The notes beneath the pieces were generated by a model. That model made no database searches, had not been told where the DNA came from, and saw only the letters and a list, made by a program, of their open reading frames with translations. A stretch of 64,000 bases of DNA from Fennellomyces sp. T-0311 (taxonomy: Eukaryota; Mucoromycota; Mucoromycetes; Mucorales; Lichtheimiaceae): contig JALLLT010000001.1 of the NCBI GenBank assembly GCA_025266875.1, positions 1,364,001 through 1,428,000 of the forward strand, given 5' to 3'. Positions 23,196 to 36,308 of the stretch are shown in pieces (position 1 is the stretch's first letter; each line of letters begins with the position of its first letter). A program made the translations under genes and the position numbers.

Positions 23196-23288
23196 AGCGA
23201 ATGGCGGTGCTGTATTACTCGGCATAGCAAAACTATGTGATCTAATTTTTCTAAAAATAATTACTACCTCCTCTTTATTTCTCAAGCT

Positions 23289-24627
23289 ATGACCGTGTAC
23301 AGTACCGAGAATCAGCCATTGATACCATCAAAAAAATGTAATGAAACCTCAACTGAGGACACCACCAAGTCATCATTCACCAAAATACTATCGACTATTC
23401 TTTTATGTGTTTGTGCGGTACTCTTTTGTTTAAACTTTCGCGGGAAAGAACCAACAGTAAGTTCCGATGGCATTAATTAGTTCAAATACCAACTGCTGAC
23501 TGCTTCGTAGCATGCCGACTCATGCACGGCAGTACCTTCGATCTCATGGTCTTCATTGCACACGATTCCACATGATCGACACCATTTGCGTGTTGGTCAT
23601 GAACTAACTGATCGCTTACATATTACGGTATGGTTACCGATCTTTCAGAGTAAACATACTTACAGAATATAATCATCATGACAATCAGAACGGCTCAGTG
23701 CAAGTGCACCTCAATGAAGAAATCAGCGAGACAACCGTCCGCTTTGATTTGAAATTGACTGAAGAATCGCAAATTGACCTAATACAGATGAAGCAAGTGA
23801 CACAAAGTGACCGTATTGCACTAATTGTGGATGTATGTATATCTTATACCTTCCATCTGCTGCTAAGATCAATGTGTATTATAGGCCGACACAACTGCAG
23901 AGATCCCTTTGTGTATTACCCTGGATATTACTATTGAATTACCATCATTTTCGGCACTGGACAGTCTTTCTATTGAGACATCAAATACCACCATCGACGT
24001 AGAAAGCGGGATGTACTTTCCTCATATGATGCAATTGAAAACGACCGACGGAAATATCACAGTCAAAGTAACCTCGTTGACACGAAATACGAGCATTTCT
24101 TCTTACAGTTCCTGATGTGAATAGAACAGCGTGACCAACAAACTTGAGTTGAATACTGTAAGCGGCTTCATCGATTGTACTGTACACGAAATACCCAACA
24201 GCCAGATCGAAATCAGCTCAGTTACGGGGAATATGAGCATCGACTATACTGGGCTACCTCCTACTAGAATCTCACGTGGAAAGACATCCATTGCCATAAA
24301 TAGTGTTTCTGGAAATGTTGACGCCTGGATGGTAAGATGTTGCTAATGTTTAATAGTCATATTAAATCATCACCTTCCATTTAGCGCACGGACAGCGTAC
24401 TGTTTGATATGGAGGGTTCGTCGGTCGGCCAGATAGGGTGGGCCTATTCTCCTGACCATGGAACGCTCACTGAATACAACCGCTCGATTTCCTTATTTAA
24501 ACAGAGCAAAAATGGTCTATACAGCGCATATGATAGCATAGACGAACCTAATGTATATGTATCAATGAGGTCACAGGGAAGCTCCCTATCAAGACTGTTT
24601 TTCAGCCGCCATGATTGCAAAACGTAA
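23289..24627 (+). CDS. Single-pass membrane protein with DUF4097-like beta repeats (copy B)
   Basis: Six exons (23289-23456, 23511-23627, 23689-23832, 23885-24067, 24125-24331, 24385-24627) give 353 aa. Residues about 31-49 (ILSTILLCVCAVLFCLNF) form the membrane helix. The outer domain aligns with copy A, for example NGSVQVHLNEEISETTVRFD against KGDVNIVVDEAVKETTVRLD, and continues with TSNTTIDVES, TTDGNITVK, SVTGNMSIDY and NSVSGNVDAW. It starts 93 nt after copy A on the same strand. It has two more introns than A, and overall identity is modest, so the duplication is old. The exon 3 start at 23689 was chosen because only this acceptor keeps both phase and the paralogue alignment. Confidence 0.75.
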
Positions 24628-24658
24628 ACGTTCTTTATTATTAAAACGATAAGTCTTT

Positions 24659-26355
24659 TTAGGCCTGATAGGTCGAGGCAGAGACGTTGCCGCCTGTTCC
24701 AGTCCAGTTTGTGTGGACCCACTTGCCGGGTTGGTTGCGAAGCTCATAAGTATGAGCGCCAAAGTAGTCTCGCTGGGCTTGAATCATATTAGCGGGAAGG
24801 CGCTCATGTCGCAATCCATCATAGAAGCTCAAAGCAGTCGAGAGCGCAGGTGTAGGAATTCCCAGTGTAGCACTTGTAGCAACGACAGTACGCCATGCAT
24901 CTTGAGCCTTTGCCGATGCTTCCTGGAAGAACGGATCAAATAACAAGTTTTCAAGCTTTGGGTTGTTGGTGTACGCATCCTTGATTTGTCCCAAAAACAC
25001 GGAGCGAATAATACAGCCACCACGCCACATCAATGCAATACCAGCATAATTGAGGTTCCAGCCAAAATCATTGGCGGCCTGGCGCATGAGCATAAATCCT
25101 TGTGCATACGATACAATCTTTGACGCATAAAGAGCACTTCCGAGCTGGTTGACAAAGCCTTGTTTATCACCTTGGAATTTGACGTTCGTGGGTCCCTTGA
25201 GAATCTTGGAAGCGTGAATACGCTCCTCTTTGAGTGATGACAGGCAACGTGCATATACGGCCTCGCCGATTAATGTAACAGGAATACCCCGGTCAAGAGA
25301 ATCGATGGCTGTCCATTTGCCGGTACCTTTCTGGCCCGCCTTGTCCATAATCTTTTCAACCAAAGGAGAACCATCCGTGTCTTTGAATCGAAGCACATCT
25401 CGAGTAATTTCAATCAAGAACGAGTCCAGTTCTTCCTTGTTCCAGTTGTCAAAGACATCGGCCATTTGATCTTCATTTAGGCCGACACCTTCTTTCATAA
25501 TCTGATATATTTCAGAAATCAATTGCATATCGCCATATTCTAGATTCTAGATGAGCATAGGTTTGCATATTAGTCAATTTAGCGACTTACCAATACCGTT
25601 ATGCACCATCTTGACGTAATGACCGGCACCATCTTCACCCACCCAATCACAGCAAGGTTGGCCATCAGGTGCCTTAGCTGCAATAGCTTGGAAAATGGGC
25701 TTAATCTCGGGCCATGCCTTGGGATTGCCACCAGGCATCAATGAAGGACCATGACGGGCACCTTCTTCACCACCTGAAACACCCGATCCAACAAACAAAA
25801 TTCCTTTTTTTGTAAGTTCTTTGCATCGGCGGGTGGTGTCGGGGAAATGCGAGTTGCCACCGTCAATGATAATATCACCCTGGTCCAGGTGTGGCAGTAA
25901 TCGCTCAATAAATTCATCGACAGCATCTCCAGCCTTCACAAGAAGCATAATCTTCCGTGGTTTCTTCAGTTTGCTGACGAACTCTTCGATGCTGTGTGCG
26001 CCAATGATATTTGTTCCTTCAGTAGACAAACATTAAGCAACTTCCTGTCTTTGTGATTTCAAAATATACCTTTGGCTTCATTTTCCAAAAAGTGATCGAC
26101 CTTGGACACCGTTCGATTGAATGCACACACCTTGAATCCTTTGTCGTTCATATTCAAGATCAAGTTTTGGCCCTATACCGGCTATGTGAATTCGCTGATA
26201 CCTTTAAATGAAAAATCAATTTACCATAACGGCCAAACCAATAAGACCGATATCTGCACTAAGCATAACATAAGATATTTGCTCTCTACAAATAGGTGAC
26301 AGTAAACTTACGTTGGTTGAGACATAATTTTGTAGATGAAAGAAAGACGTTCCAT
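24659..26355 (-). CDS. GND1: 6-phosphogluconate dehydrogenase (decarboxylating)
   Basis: Five exons (26355-26312, 26258-26225, 26172-26070, 26016-25591, 25539-24659) give 495 aa, or 485 aa from the second ATG at 26325; the shorter start ([20 protein letters not shown]) fits the family better. The Rossmann GLAVMGQNL motif, CAFNRTVSK (NADP phosphate binding), [33 protein letters not shown] and [11 protein letters not shown] (catalytic Lys) are intact, as is the C-terminal helical domain through WTGTGG. It oxidises 6-phosphogluconate to ribulose 5-phosphate, CO2 and NADPH in the pentose phosphate pathway. It converges with DUF4097 copy B with only 31 nt between stop codons. Confidence 0.97.
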
Positions 26356-27879
26356 GGTTAATGCGTGGGTTGCAGTAAACTATTGTCACGGTTTAAAAAC
26401 CCATGTATTTGCGGCTATTCTTTTTACCTTCCTGATGTAAGTATTATGTACAATGCACGCACACGCCCTTTTTGATCCGATAAGCCTTCGCTTTAAAACT
26501 ACATTGAAATTTGATTATGGTGGATATTAACTCTCTGATATTTTTTACGTGACAAAGAGAGGCCCGAAAGGGAGTGATATGACGGGCAACGGGCCAAACT
26601 GGTCAACGTACCTCGGTCCCATACGTATCACCGTACCGTTCAGATGTTTCTTTCGGAACGTCTAGACCGTCCAGATGCAGTTAACGTTGCGTCTAAGTGG
26701 AAGGCTGTCGGGACAATCCGACCGAAGAATTTTCAGCCTTTAGCGGGACGCAGTTATCCCACGTTTCCAAGGCTACGCTGCGTTAGGAGTCCAGTAGCAG
26801 AGAAACCATGCACGATGTATATCATTGAAAAGACAGAATGACATTATCATTACAACTGTAAGAAATAAAGCTAATACCATAAGGGTAGGGCATGTGGTGC
26901 ACGTACCAGCAGATATAAGAGTGCCATTACACTAGGCACAGATGGGATCCAAGGTGTTGGCGGCGTGATCTATGCTTTTTCGTGGGGCGAAGTCATCGCG
27001 TGCCTCGACCATACTGAGAGAGAAGACAAAACTTGGATGACGTTCTTGAAGCTTATTCGACAAATATTCCTCCGTGTTTCTTATTGCGTGTCATCCTCGA
27101 GATCCTGTTAAATATCCTTTCTGTGTTCAACTTTGTTTACATTTACTTTACCCAATGGCAACAGGCGAGCACAAACACGTCCAGAATCTCGATTTACTAA
27201 CATACGCAACTGTTTCCAGAAACGGTGCGTAATTCACGACGGAACCCATTTTCATCAGTAAGCTTGTTGTTGGACGAATTTATGAACTGACCGAGCAAAA
27301 GATCGTGTGGGTTGTGAGTCGCGATACCGCAAAATTCAATAGTGATGATGTTATTGGCTGCCCGACTTGGCCTTTGAACAACTTCAGCATTCTCTGACAC
27401 GGTAAGAGGACGGATTACCTGATAATCCAGACCATCAGACTGGCTGCTTTGGCCTGGACTGGCGATCGCGGATGCAGAGACGGACAAAGCATTCTCAGGA
27501 AGTAAGGTTGATACAGTGACTCTATGTGCGTGCTATATCTCTAAGTAGATGATGCCACTCTTGGTACGGATGGCACCTATCCTCCAATCGACAATTCCCG
27601 AAGTAGATCCAGAATACTTTTTTATGTTTAAAAGAGCGAAAATGCATTCTGCACAAAACAGTTTTTTGGGTGCCATTTGAGTAAAAAGGTCATTATGAAT
27701 CAGGATTTCCTAAAACGCAATTTTTTGGGCCATAGAGTCGATATTTCCAAAATTACATTTGAAAATGACTTGCATCCGAACGCGCCTTTTAGTTATGCAC
27801 ACTGTATCTTCATTATACTGTCGGCATTGCCCGAACGTTTTTTCCAAAAGGAAAAGGGGTCGTTTTCACCTATGCCTGA
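26356..27879. other. Gene-poor, repeat-derived stretch
   Basis: Holds the GND1 upstream region and short protein-like frames of unknown origin: plus strand 26644-26841, and minus strand 27487-27197 (with IRPLTVSENAEVVQRPSRAA). Neither can be linked to splice partners or a known family. Probably degenerate element sequence. Confidence 0.4.
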
Positions 27880-29240
27880 GAAGTAAGTGCACAACTGTCG
27901 AGTAAGTTGTACTTCAATGTAGTTGGGGATCCGATTATAGCCAACGTTCTGCTTAGCAATGTCCCAAAAACCCTCTATCGGTTGCAGCTCGCAGTGTTAT
28001 GGAGGCGTCTTCTGGATGTCGTGACTATGCTTTCGGACAATCTCATACACTGCGTATGTTGCTGGAAGCTTTTCTCTCAAACGCTTCAAATCTGCAAGAA
28101 GTTCCTTCTTTGACACACCTTGTTCTCGAGTTGAAATGGGTAACTGATGACTATTCGAGATACACTAGCTGATTATTTCTTGGCATTTAGCTTGGCTGGT
28201 TGGGGCGGGGTCATTCTTGCGAAAGTGATATTTGGCACCATCCATAAGAATGATGCACTTGTATCCCAAGTCCTCCAGTTTTTTACATAGGCGTTCAAAC
28301 AATCTCTCAAAAAGATCTACATCGAAGTTGCCATGGTATCCATTGTAATCCGGAGCGATCTTGGCATCTTTCACACACTTCGCCGAGATCTTTCACTCCT
28401 TTGGTGTGTTTTCCGTAGGGGGACGACTGGGAATACGCTTGCGCTTGCTGCCAATCTGAGGTTCCAGTTTGTCAACATATGACTTACCTTTCAAAGGCCA
28501 GATGACAATGTTTTCTTTAACCAATTTTCTGTGTAGAACATCTCCTTGACTAAAGACCACGAAAGTACCAGAAATAACCAACATAGGTTCCCGTCCGATC
28601 TCGTTTACCTTACCACCAGGTACATACTAGGTTCTTTTAGCATGATGATCAAGGTGACAGTATGATTCATCGAGAAGCACCTCGGCTTTGATGGGCAAGC
28701 TTTTACGACCAAGGTTGCCCAAGCGACGTTACACGTATTTCTCTCTGTGTACCACAATTACATCGCTGTCATGCAAAGCATTCTGATGCGGTCCCTGGCC
28801 ATAACATAACTCAACCTTCTCCAAACCCGCTTTGAGAACGGTGAGGCAGGATGACTCAAAGCTTTTATCCTAAAGGTGCCCCTACAGAAGCTCTGCAGTA
28901 ACGGGCTCACCAGCTTTGGCACGGTTGAGAGCGAATTTACGCATTGTGTGAATGTATCCTTCTGTAAAGACCTTCTTCGGCCGAAAAGTCTGCTTCGATT
29001 CTTCAGGTGAGTCATTCCTTTGGTCAAGTTAACGATCTTTTCTGCCATTGTTTCTCCAGTGCCAACGACCTCTCCTAACAGCTTCCACCGGGGCTTGCTT
29101 TTAACGAAGTTTTCCAGCTTGCATTGCTCGATCAAAAACTTGCAGATGTGAATAAACGTAGACCACTCATTTTTTGTAATGGTAGATTGAGCATGTTCTA
29201 ATGGGAATGAAACCATGATGGGAAGTAAAATATATGTCAA
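27880..29240 (-). mobile_element. Decayed DDE (IS630/Tc1-type) transposase
   Basis: Reading the minus strand from 29240 downward, recognisable transposase blocks occur in several frames with stops between. There is a helix-turn-helix region (WKLLGEVVGTGETMAEKIVN), the first acidic residue in LLDESYCHLDHHAKRT (about 28670), and VISGTFVVFSQGDVLHRKL. The second acidic residue is in YKCIILMDGAKYHFRK (about 28270), preceded by YHGNFDVDLFERLFERL. The third is in HCELQPIEGFWDIAK (about 27970) just after a TAA stop where PPYHC would be expected. All three DDE residues can be seen, but the gene cannot make a full protein. Terminal repeats were not found by eye. Confidence 0.75.
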
Positions 29241-30135
29241 GCGAAAGCGCTTCGTGTCAGGAGCACGAAAATTTTGGTCTCAGGAGCATACGACGTTCCC
29301 CGAAAAACTTAGCATTAATGATCATTTTTCTCATCATCAATTTTGGATAGAGGTTCCCCGGAGGGTCTTACAGGTAAGAGAGCATTAATAGCAATCTCTT
29401 CTTAATTTAAAGTAATGGTAGAAGCTACCTCCATGTAAAAATCACAAGCGATATAAGCATGTATGTATCTACTTATTTATCGAAGTATAGTAAAGAACGA
29501 AGCCGATATACATTTACACTTCGTCATTAATAGGTAGCTAGAGTGTGGTTTGCAAATAAAGGCGAAATACTAATTTGTTAAACGGCAAACGTTGTCCGTT
29601 CTTATAAGGAAAAGTCGATCATGCTATGTTAGTTGGTAGTCAAGACGATCGGGACTGCATCGGCAATACTGTTTTCGTACCGGTAAATAGTTGAAGCTTA
29701 TTTTTCCAGTGCCAAGATTACAAAAGAAACACTACGTTTCTTCTTTGCAAAGAGAAAGAGAACTTTGCACTTTTTCGATTTTCGTATGACTAAGCAGTTA
29801 CAATTGATAACTGATGCACGTATTTAGTTCGTTATTCCGGTATCTCTACGTACTTTTCTTACGTTTTTTCTATCATTGTCCCGGTCCAGCAGCCTTAGTT
29901 AAACTTTAATTCATTGACATGGAAAACAGACAAGGGTGTCACAAAGCAACGTGCAATAATAACCGGGTTTTCTATCACGTGTCTAACTTGTTTATTGTTA
30001 CATGGAAGTATGTATAGGGTGTTTATAGTAGTGCAATGAATAGTAAGGTAATAGTACAGTTGGAAAAAATGCAGATACAGGATGAGGGGGAATTTGGAAG
30101 ATGCAAAATGTTATAGCACAGATGGTGAATTCTTT
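29241..30135. other. AT-rich gene-free stretch
   Basis: About 900 nt between the transposase relic and the MFS array. No exon seen; the right part is the MFS copy 1 3' region. Confidence 0.5.
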
Positions 30136-32132
30136 TTAGTTCCTGCTTTCAGTGATGCTTGGAGCCTGTTGTAATTCCACCTTTTCGGTTTGACCTTCAA
30201 CATCTTTTGGGGCAGCAGGTTGTTTGGCACCATAACGAACGTTGCGAATGAAAATAGCACAGATAACACCTACACCTCCGGCCACAATAGGTACTATAAA
30301 AACGTTATTCAAGGCTGCCATGTAAGCATGGATAATTGGCTGCTGATACTCTGCTGGCATATCGCGAATATACAGGTAGTTCTTCAATGCACCGTATTTG
30401 TTGGCAGCACCAAGTACTTCGGGAGCAAGACCAGTGAACTGAGCCTGTAAGAATGTCGAGTAAAGAGTCTGATAGATAGCCACGCCGATAGATGATGCGA
30501 GTAACATGAAAAAGTTGTTCTGAAGATTGCAAGTAATTAGCATGATGAGCTTGACATGAGGGTAGCATTTTTTTTTTACCAAACTAGTAGCAACAGCCAT
30601 GTGCTCTTTCTTGGCAACGGATTGTACGCCCAAAATACAGTTCTGCTGAGAAAGACCAAATGCAAAACCTGTGGAAATAAGTGAGAAACACGTGTGGATA
30701 ATTGTAATGAACACATCAAGAACATACCACAAAAAGTCAAGAAACCGGCTTGACGTCCCCAGTTGGCAGTTTCGTCGACAGTGTAGAAAAGACCATAGCC
30801 TAGAATGTTAGATGCTGCACCAATGAGAATGTAGAGCTTGATATATGGAATTTTCTGGAGCAAGATGCCACTGCCAACGGACCCGGCAATCAAGCAGACC
30901 ATGTAAGGAATCAACCGAATGCCAGATTCTGAGCTGTTCGCGCCAAAGACAGACTGGAAGAGAATCGGGCCAAAATATAAAGTGCCAATAAAACCCAAGC
31001 CGAGGGCGCACATGTAAAGGTAGAAAATGATGATGCTGGGATTCAAGATCACTTCGCGAGGCATAATCTACGTAGTTGTCGCATGTTATTGTTTTGAACA
31101 ATCGGGTTGCTATTAATAAAAACTTACGGGTTCTTTGGCAATCCACCCTTCCGAAATAATTAACAGAATCAGGGAAACGCCGGCCGCAACGAATGGGCCA
31201 ATGGAATGCCCACTGCCCCAACCGTACTACATTGTAGTAAAAGTAAAGTTTAGCCACGCCGTTAATTTCTAATCATCGTTCCATAAAACCTACCTGTGGG
31301 CCCCAGCTAAGAGCAAGTAGAAGGCATACAATGAAGCTGATAGAGAAGATTGTACCCAAAAAATCGATGCGCTTGAGTTTCTCCATGAATGTCTGGTTGC
31401 TAGAGGCAGTACTAGTTTCTTTGAACAAGAAGAGCACAATCAAACCGGCAACACCACCAAGGATGATGTTAATCCAAAAATCCCATCGCCAGGTCAAGTA
31501 GTCAACAAAGGCACCGCCAATGAGGGGGCCGACGACACTTGCTAAACCGTAAACCACAGTAAGCATAGATTGCAATCTTGGACGCCATTCGATCGGAGCG
31601 ATATCTGTAATGATGACAAACAACATGGACATAATTCCGCCAGCACCAAAACCTTGAAGTGTACGACCGGCAATGAGACCTTCAATGGTAGGAGTGAGGG
31701 CGTTGACCAAAGAACCGACGAAGAAAAATCCCATTCCAAAAAGCAGAATCGGTTTGCGGCCAAAGATATCCGAAAACTGACATATGACAAGTTAGAGTCC
31801 TGACATTTCTTTTTTACAGAAAAAAAGGTTACCTTGCCAGACAAGGGCTGGAAACTATTCATAGCAACCATGTAAGACGTTGCAATCCATGTTTGCTGTT
31901 CTAGGGCTTCAAGTTCGGTGGCGATAATAGACATAGCTGGCGCGACAACTGTGCTGTTGAGCGAAACCATGAACATGGCCAATAGAATGGCGATAACCAA
32001 AAGGACGAGTTTGAGAGTATCCCAAACTGTTCGTTTCGGTTTCGCTTTTTCGTCTAATTTGGCGCTGATAGCGGAGGGTGCATTTTCAGAAATCACAGTA
32101 ACCTCATCGGTACTGCGTAATGAGCTAGGCAT
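30136..32132 (-). CDS. MFS exporter, DHA2 family (array copy 1)
   Basis: Six exons (32132-31833, 31776-31294, 31226-31128, 31067-30728, 30668-30580, 30519-30136) give 564 aa, typical for 14-helix DHA2 drug:H+ antiporters. Motif A lies in helix 2-3 (FSDIFGRKPILLFG), and motif C-like GLASVVGPLIGGAFVDYLTW with RWDFWINIILG follow. The antiporter landmark helix 1 reads MFMVSLNSTVVAPAMSIIAT. Later blocks include FVGTLYFGPILFQSVFG-like GTLYFGPILFQSVFGANSSE and the tail NVRYG. Predicted plasma or vacuolar membrane; substrate unknown. It shares five intron positions with copies 2 and 4. Confidence 0.9.
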
Positions 32133-32734
32133 TGTGTAGAAAGAAAAGAGGAGAAGTTAAAGGGCATTCGTGTCGGTGTGTACCGATATATATACGCATT
32201 TCCTGGTATAATTTGCCACGCCAACTTGGCGGATCAGAAAAGTTTTCAAGAGCCACCTCGTGTTCCGCCGGAACTTCGGATCCAATGAAATTTGAGCAAA
32301 TGGTTTTTCCGAAGTTACTATGTTTCACTTGTTTCGGCAGCAGCGGCTAATCTAAAACACCGGCCCGTTGTGCATTGTCACCTTGCACATACTCATTGAT
32401 CATAATATAGCAGTGGATGGCAGCGGATAGATGTCCAAATATAGCTGTGTGGCTGCATTATGACAGATCTTGATGCATAGGACTGCGTTGAAAATTTGGC
32501 CGTTACGGGAGTGTCTTTACCCGTGATCTTGATTTGTGTAACAACGTCTATTTGGGGTAAAATTGTATAGAAGAGGCATGATGTGCCAGCTATTTAAAAT
32601 TACATAATTAGAAGCTGGTAATACAGTATATGTAATAGGGAGGAAGGCCCGTGTGCCCTATGACATGTGCATAAGGAAAGAATTATATGGGATCATAGTG
32701 TGGCTACGTATTAACAGCAAAAGTAAAGGCCGGA
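32133..32734. other. Spacer between MFS copies 1 and 2
   Basis: Promoter of copy 1 (a TATATATA run near 32186-32193 upstream of its ATG) and 3' region of copy 2. No other gene. Confidence 0.5.
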
Positions 32735-34789
32735 TCAACACCCTTGCTCCTTTTGACCTTCAGACATATCGAACTGGTGTAGTGACTCCCCCTTTTCTTC
32801 TGTCGACGGCCCCTCTTTGCTCTCAGCGCCGCCATACCGAACATTACGAAGGAACAAAGCGGCGATCACGCCAATGGCACTCGCGACCAGCGGAGCGTAG
32901 AACACGCTGTGTAGTGCGTGCATGTATGCTTGAATGACCGGCCCTTGCACTTCTACAGGCATATTTCGAATGTGTAAAAAGTTCTCGATTGCGCCATATT
33001 TCATGGCCACGGCAAGTACTTGAGGGTCTAATTTTTTCACTTCACTTGTAAGGAAAGTTGCAAACAGCGTCTGGTAAATGGCAATCCCAACCGCGGATGC
33101 AAAGATCATGAAAAAGTTATTCTAAATTACCGTTTTAGTACAAAAATCGCTCTAGTTTTACCAAGAAAAAAAGACTTACCAGACTTGTTGCAACAGCCAT
33201 GTACTCCTTTTTAACTGCACTTTGTACTGCCAAGATGCAATTTTGTTGTGATAGTCCAGATGCGAGGCCTAAAGAAAAACGGTAAGTGATTGTTTGATAT
33301 CATTGTACGCCTTTTCTTATATACCACAAAATGTCAAGAATCCGGCTTGGGTACCCCAGTTAGAACCTTCGTTTACCGTGGAAAACAGGCCGTATCCGAT
33401 AAGATTGCTGGCGGCACCAATGACAACGTACACTTTAAAGTATGGGAATATAGGGAGAAAAATTCCGCTGATCGCAGACCCAATAATCAGGCAGACTATG
33501 AACGGAATCAAACGGATGCCGGATTCTGTACTGTTCGCACCGAATACTGACTGGAAGAGAATAGGACCAAAGTACAGTGTACCAACAAAACCTATACCAA
33601 GGCAAATCATGTACAAGTATACTGTAAACACAGATGGCTTAAATACGACTTGAGGAGGTATAATCTTTTTGTTTAGATACGATTTATTGTTAGACATAAT
33701 AGTTATACCCCCTAGGTAATTTGACTTCACAAAAAACTTACCGGTTCTTTAGCGACCCATCCTTCTGTTATAATCAAACCAATAATTGCCACACCAGCAG
33801 CACAAAAAGGTCCTATCGAATGTGCACTACTCCAGCCGTACTATGTATGATCCACATATGCATCAGTAAACACCACAATAATATTACTGCTTTTGATACT
33901 TACCACTGGTCCCCAGTTTAACGCGAGTAGTAGACAGGTGACACAGGCTACAGAGAAAAAAATACCCAGGAAGTCGATTCGTTGGATCTTATCTCTTAGG
34001 GATTCCTTTCGTACTTGAATCGGTTCTTTGAAAAAGATACCCAATAGTACAGTTGCAGTTCCACCCACAATGATGTTAAGCCAAAAGTCCCAACGCCATG
34101 ATAGGTAGTCTACAAAGGCACCTCCAATAAGAGGACCAACTACGCTGGATATACCATAAATGGCTGCAAGTATAGACTGTACTCGTGGCCGCCACTTGAG
34201 GGTGGTAACATCTGAAACGACGACAAATAACATGGACATAATGCCACCAGCTCCAAACCCTTGAATCGTACGACCGGCAATGAGTCCATCCATTGTTGGG
34301 CTGACTGCAGTAATGAGTGAACCGATAAAAAAGAAGCACTGTCCAAATAGCAACAAAGGTTTTCGACCAAAAATATCAGAGAACTAAAAATCCAAGTAGG
34401 TGATCCATATATTAATAGTTAATATTATATGGAGTGTGCTGAGTGCTATATACCTTTCCAGCGATAGGTTGGAATGCGATAAGTGCAACCATAAAAGAAG
34501 TTGCGATCCACGTCTGCTTTTCAATGGCATCAAGTTCGCTCGCAATGAGCGACATAGCTGGTGCAACGACGGTGCTGTTGAGGGACATGACGAACATGGA
34601 TAGAATGATGGCAAACATTGTCGCTGGCATACGGATTTTTTCGAATACGGACTTTTTCTGTGGCTGTTCCTCATTCTGTTGATCCGCCATGATCCCGTTT
34701 AGTGTGTCGCTTGACGTTGGTTGTCTATCAACGGGAAGGGTAGAGCAGCTATCGCTAACTTTTTCTTCCCTGTGCATTGCTGAATGCAT
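32735..34789 (-). CDS. MFS exporter, DHA2 family (array copy 2)
   Basis: Exons 34789-34454, 34383-33904, 33840-33742, 33664-33325, 33268-33180 and 33121-32735 give 576 aa. Exons 3 to 5 have exactly the same lengths (99, 340, 89 nt) as copy 1, showing recent common origin. Helix 1 reads MFVMSLNSTVVAPAMSLIAS, motif A FSDIFGRKPLLLFG, and GISSVVGPLIGGAFVDYLSW matches motif C. The start could be 34789 or the in-frame ATG at 34777. Predicted proton-coupled export; the cargo cannot be read from sequence. Confidence 0.9.
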
Positions 34790-36308
34790 ATCTAGATTAA
34801 GAGAAATTACTCAACTGGAGAGAACTGACCATATTTATGCGTAGCGAGAGCAATTTGATGTGCACACATGATATGTGAAACTATGGCCGGATAAAATATT
34901 TCGGCGCATGGACCGACAGAGCGAAACTGGGCTATTTTCACTCAGCTGATCCCCTCATAAGGTGGATCACAAAACTCTGTATAACCATGATCTGATGTTG
35001 TCAACACTTTGCATTGTACCAGTGGCTTTTATCAATGGTTCTCAAGTACTTAAACTATCCGAAAAAATGTAATTATCTTCACTTTCATTCATAATGCCTG
35101 CAAACACGGATCAGCGTACTTAAGTGATAATAATAATGGATTTTGCAATATGTTACACTGTTATTATCTTGGGATATAGAGAGAAGACAATAATATTAAA
35201 TCGTTCGATTTCTGTTGACATCTATTTTAAAATTTATTTCTCCTTTTGCAATAGACTGACGTATATATGCTCTATATCGTAGCAATAATATCAGTCGCGT
35301 ATACCGACGTAGTCAAAGGTTCGCTAAGATATTATCCGAGACGTGATCTCGTTATTCTGCTTTTAGGTATACATTATATTTCATGTGAATAAAGAGTGCA
35401 GCTGTTGGAGGGACAACGTTTGAAATGGGAAAGAAATATGTGATCTTGAACTCTGGTCACACCTTTTAATTGGTCACAAAATTGGAAACGGGCATGCGAA
35501 AAAACGCACACCACAATGTCACGGAGAAGGTGCCGGACTTCCTATTTTCACAACTTGCACCAGTTACTTTCACCATACTTCCCTAATTTGACGCGCTCTA
35601 CATATTAAAAAGTAAACCTATATAGCACTCGCACTCTCTGGTCTCGTACCTCTTTTATCAAGCAAAGAAAAGTATTATAGTTATCAAGTCGATATACAGT
35701 CAATTTTTATTAAAGCGATAATTTATCAGCCACGCTTATGGATGACACTTTTTCCGCATACACATCAATGCATGTCTTACTGCATGGATACGGCTTTTTT
35801 GGAGAATATGCAAATAATACCATTTTTTTGTCATTTGAAGAATGTATTTGGACAATCTCAGGAGACAATGAGCGTCATTGTGCAACATTGCTTATATAGA
35901 GTCTCGAATGACTTCGGTTGTCAATTTTCCTGTTCGGACGCCTTTTAACCGGATTCAAATTCCTGTCTTCCACATATATATGTATTTTTCGTGTGTACGG
36001 TTCAAGCTACATACTATATGTAGTAAGTGTACTGCTGCAATAAGTAATGGAATTTAAACAATTTTAATACTAGGATCTCATTAATTGAGCCTGTGGCAAT
36101 GAATATAACTTTATATCGTACGTTCTAATGGCTATACTAAACCTACATGATAAACGCAATGTTTGCGTTAAAGAAGCCTTATAGGTACATTTCAATACAT
36201 GTGGACTTCATTTACAAGTTACGGAATATAAAATAATATCATACTTGTAAAAGAAGGTCAATTCTTCCCTTTCGTTGGTATGGCCTTCTCTTCACTTGCT
36301 TTTGGCGG
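34790..36308. other. Gene-free spacer in the MFS array
   Basis: 1.5 kb, AT-rich, no exon recognised. It contains the promoter of copy 2. Confidence 0.5.

Noticed and set aside
27197..27487. 96-aa minus-strand frame
   Set aside because: No family, no splice partner, inside a repeat-derived region. Too weak to call a gene.
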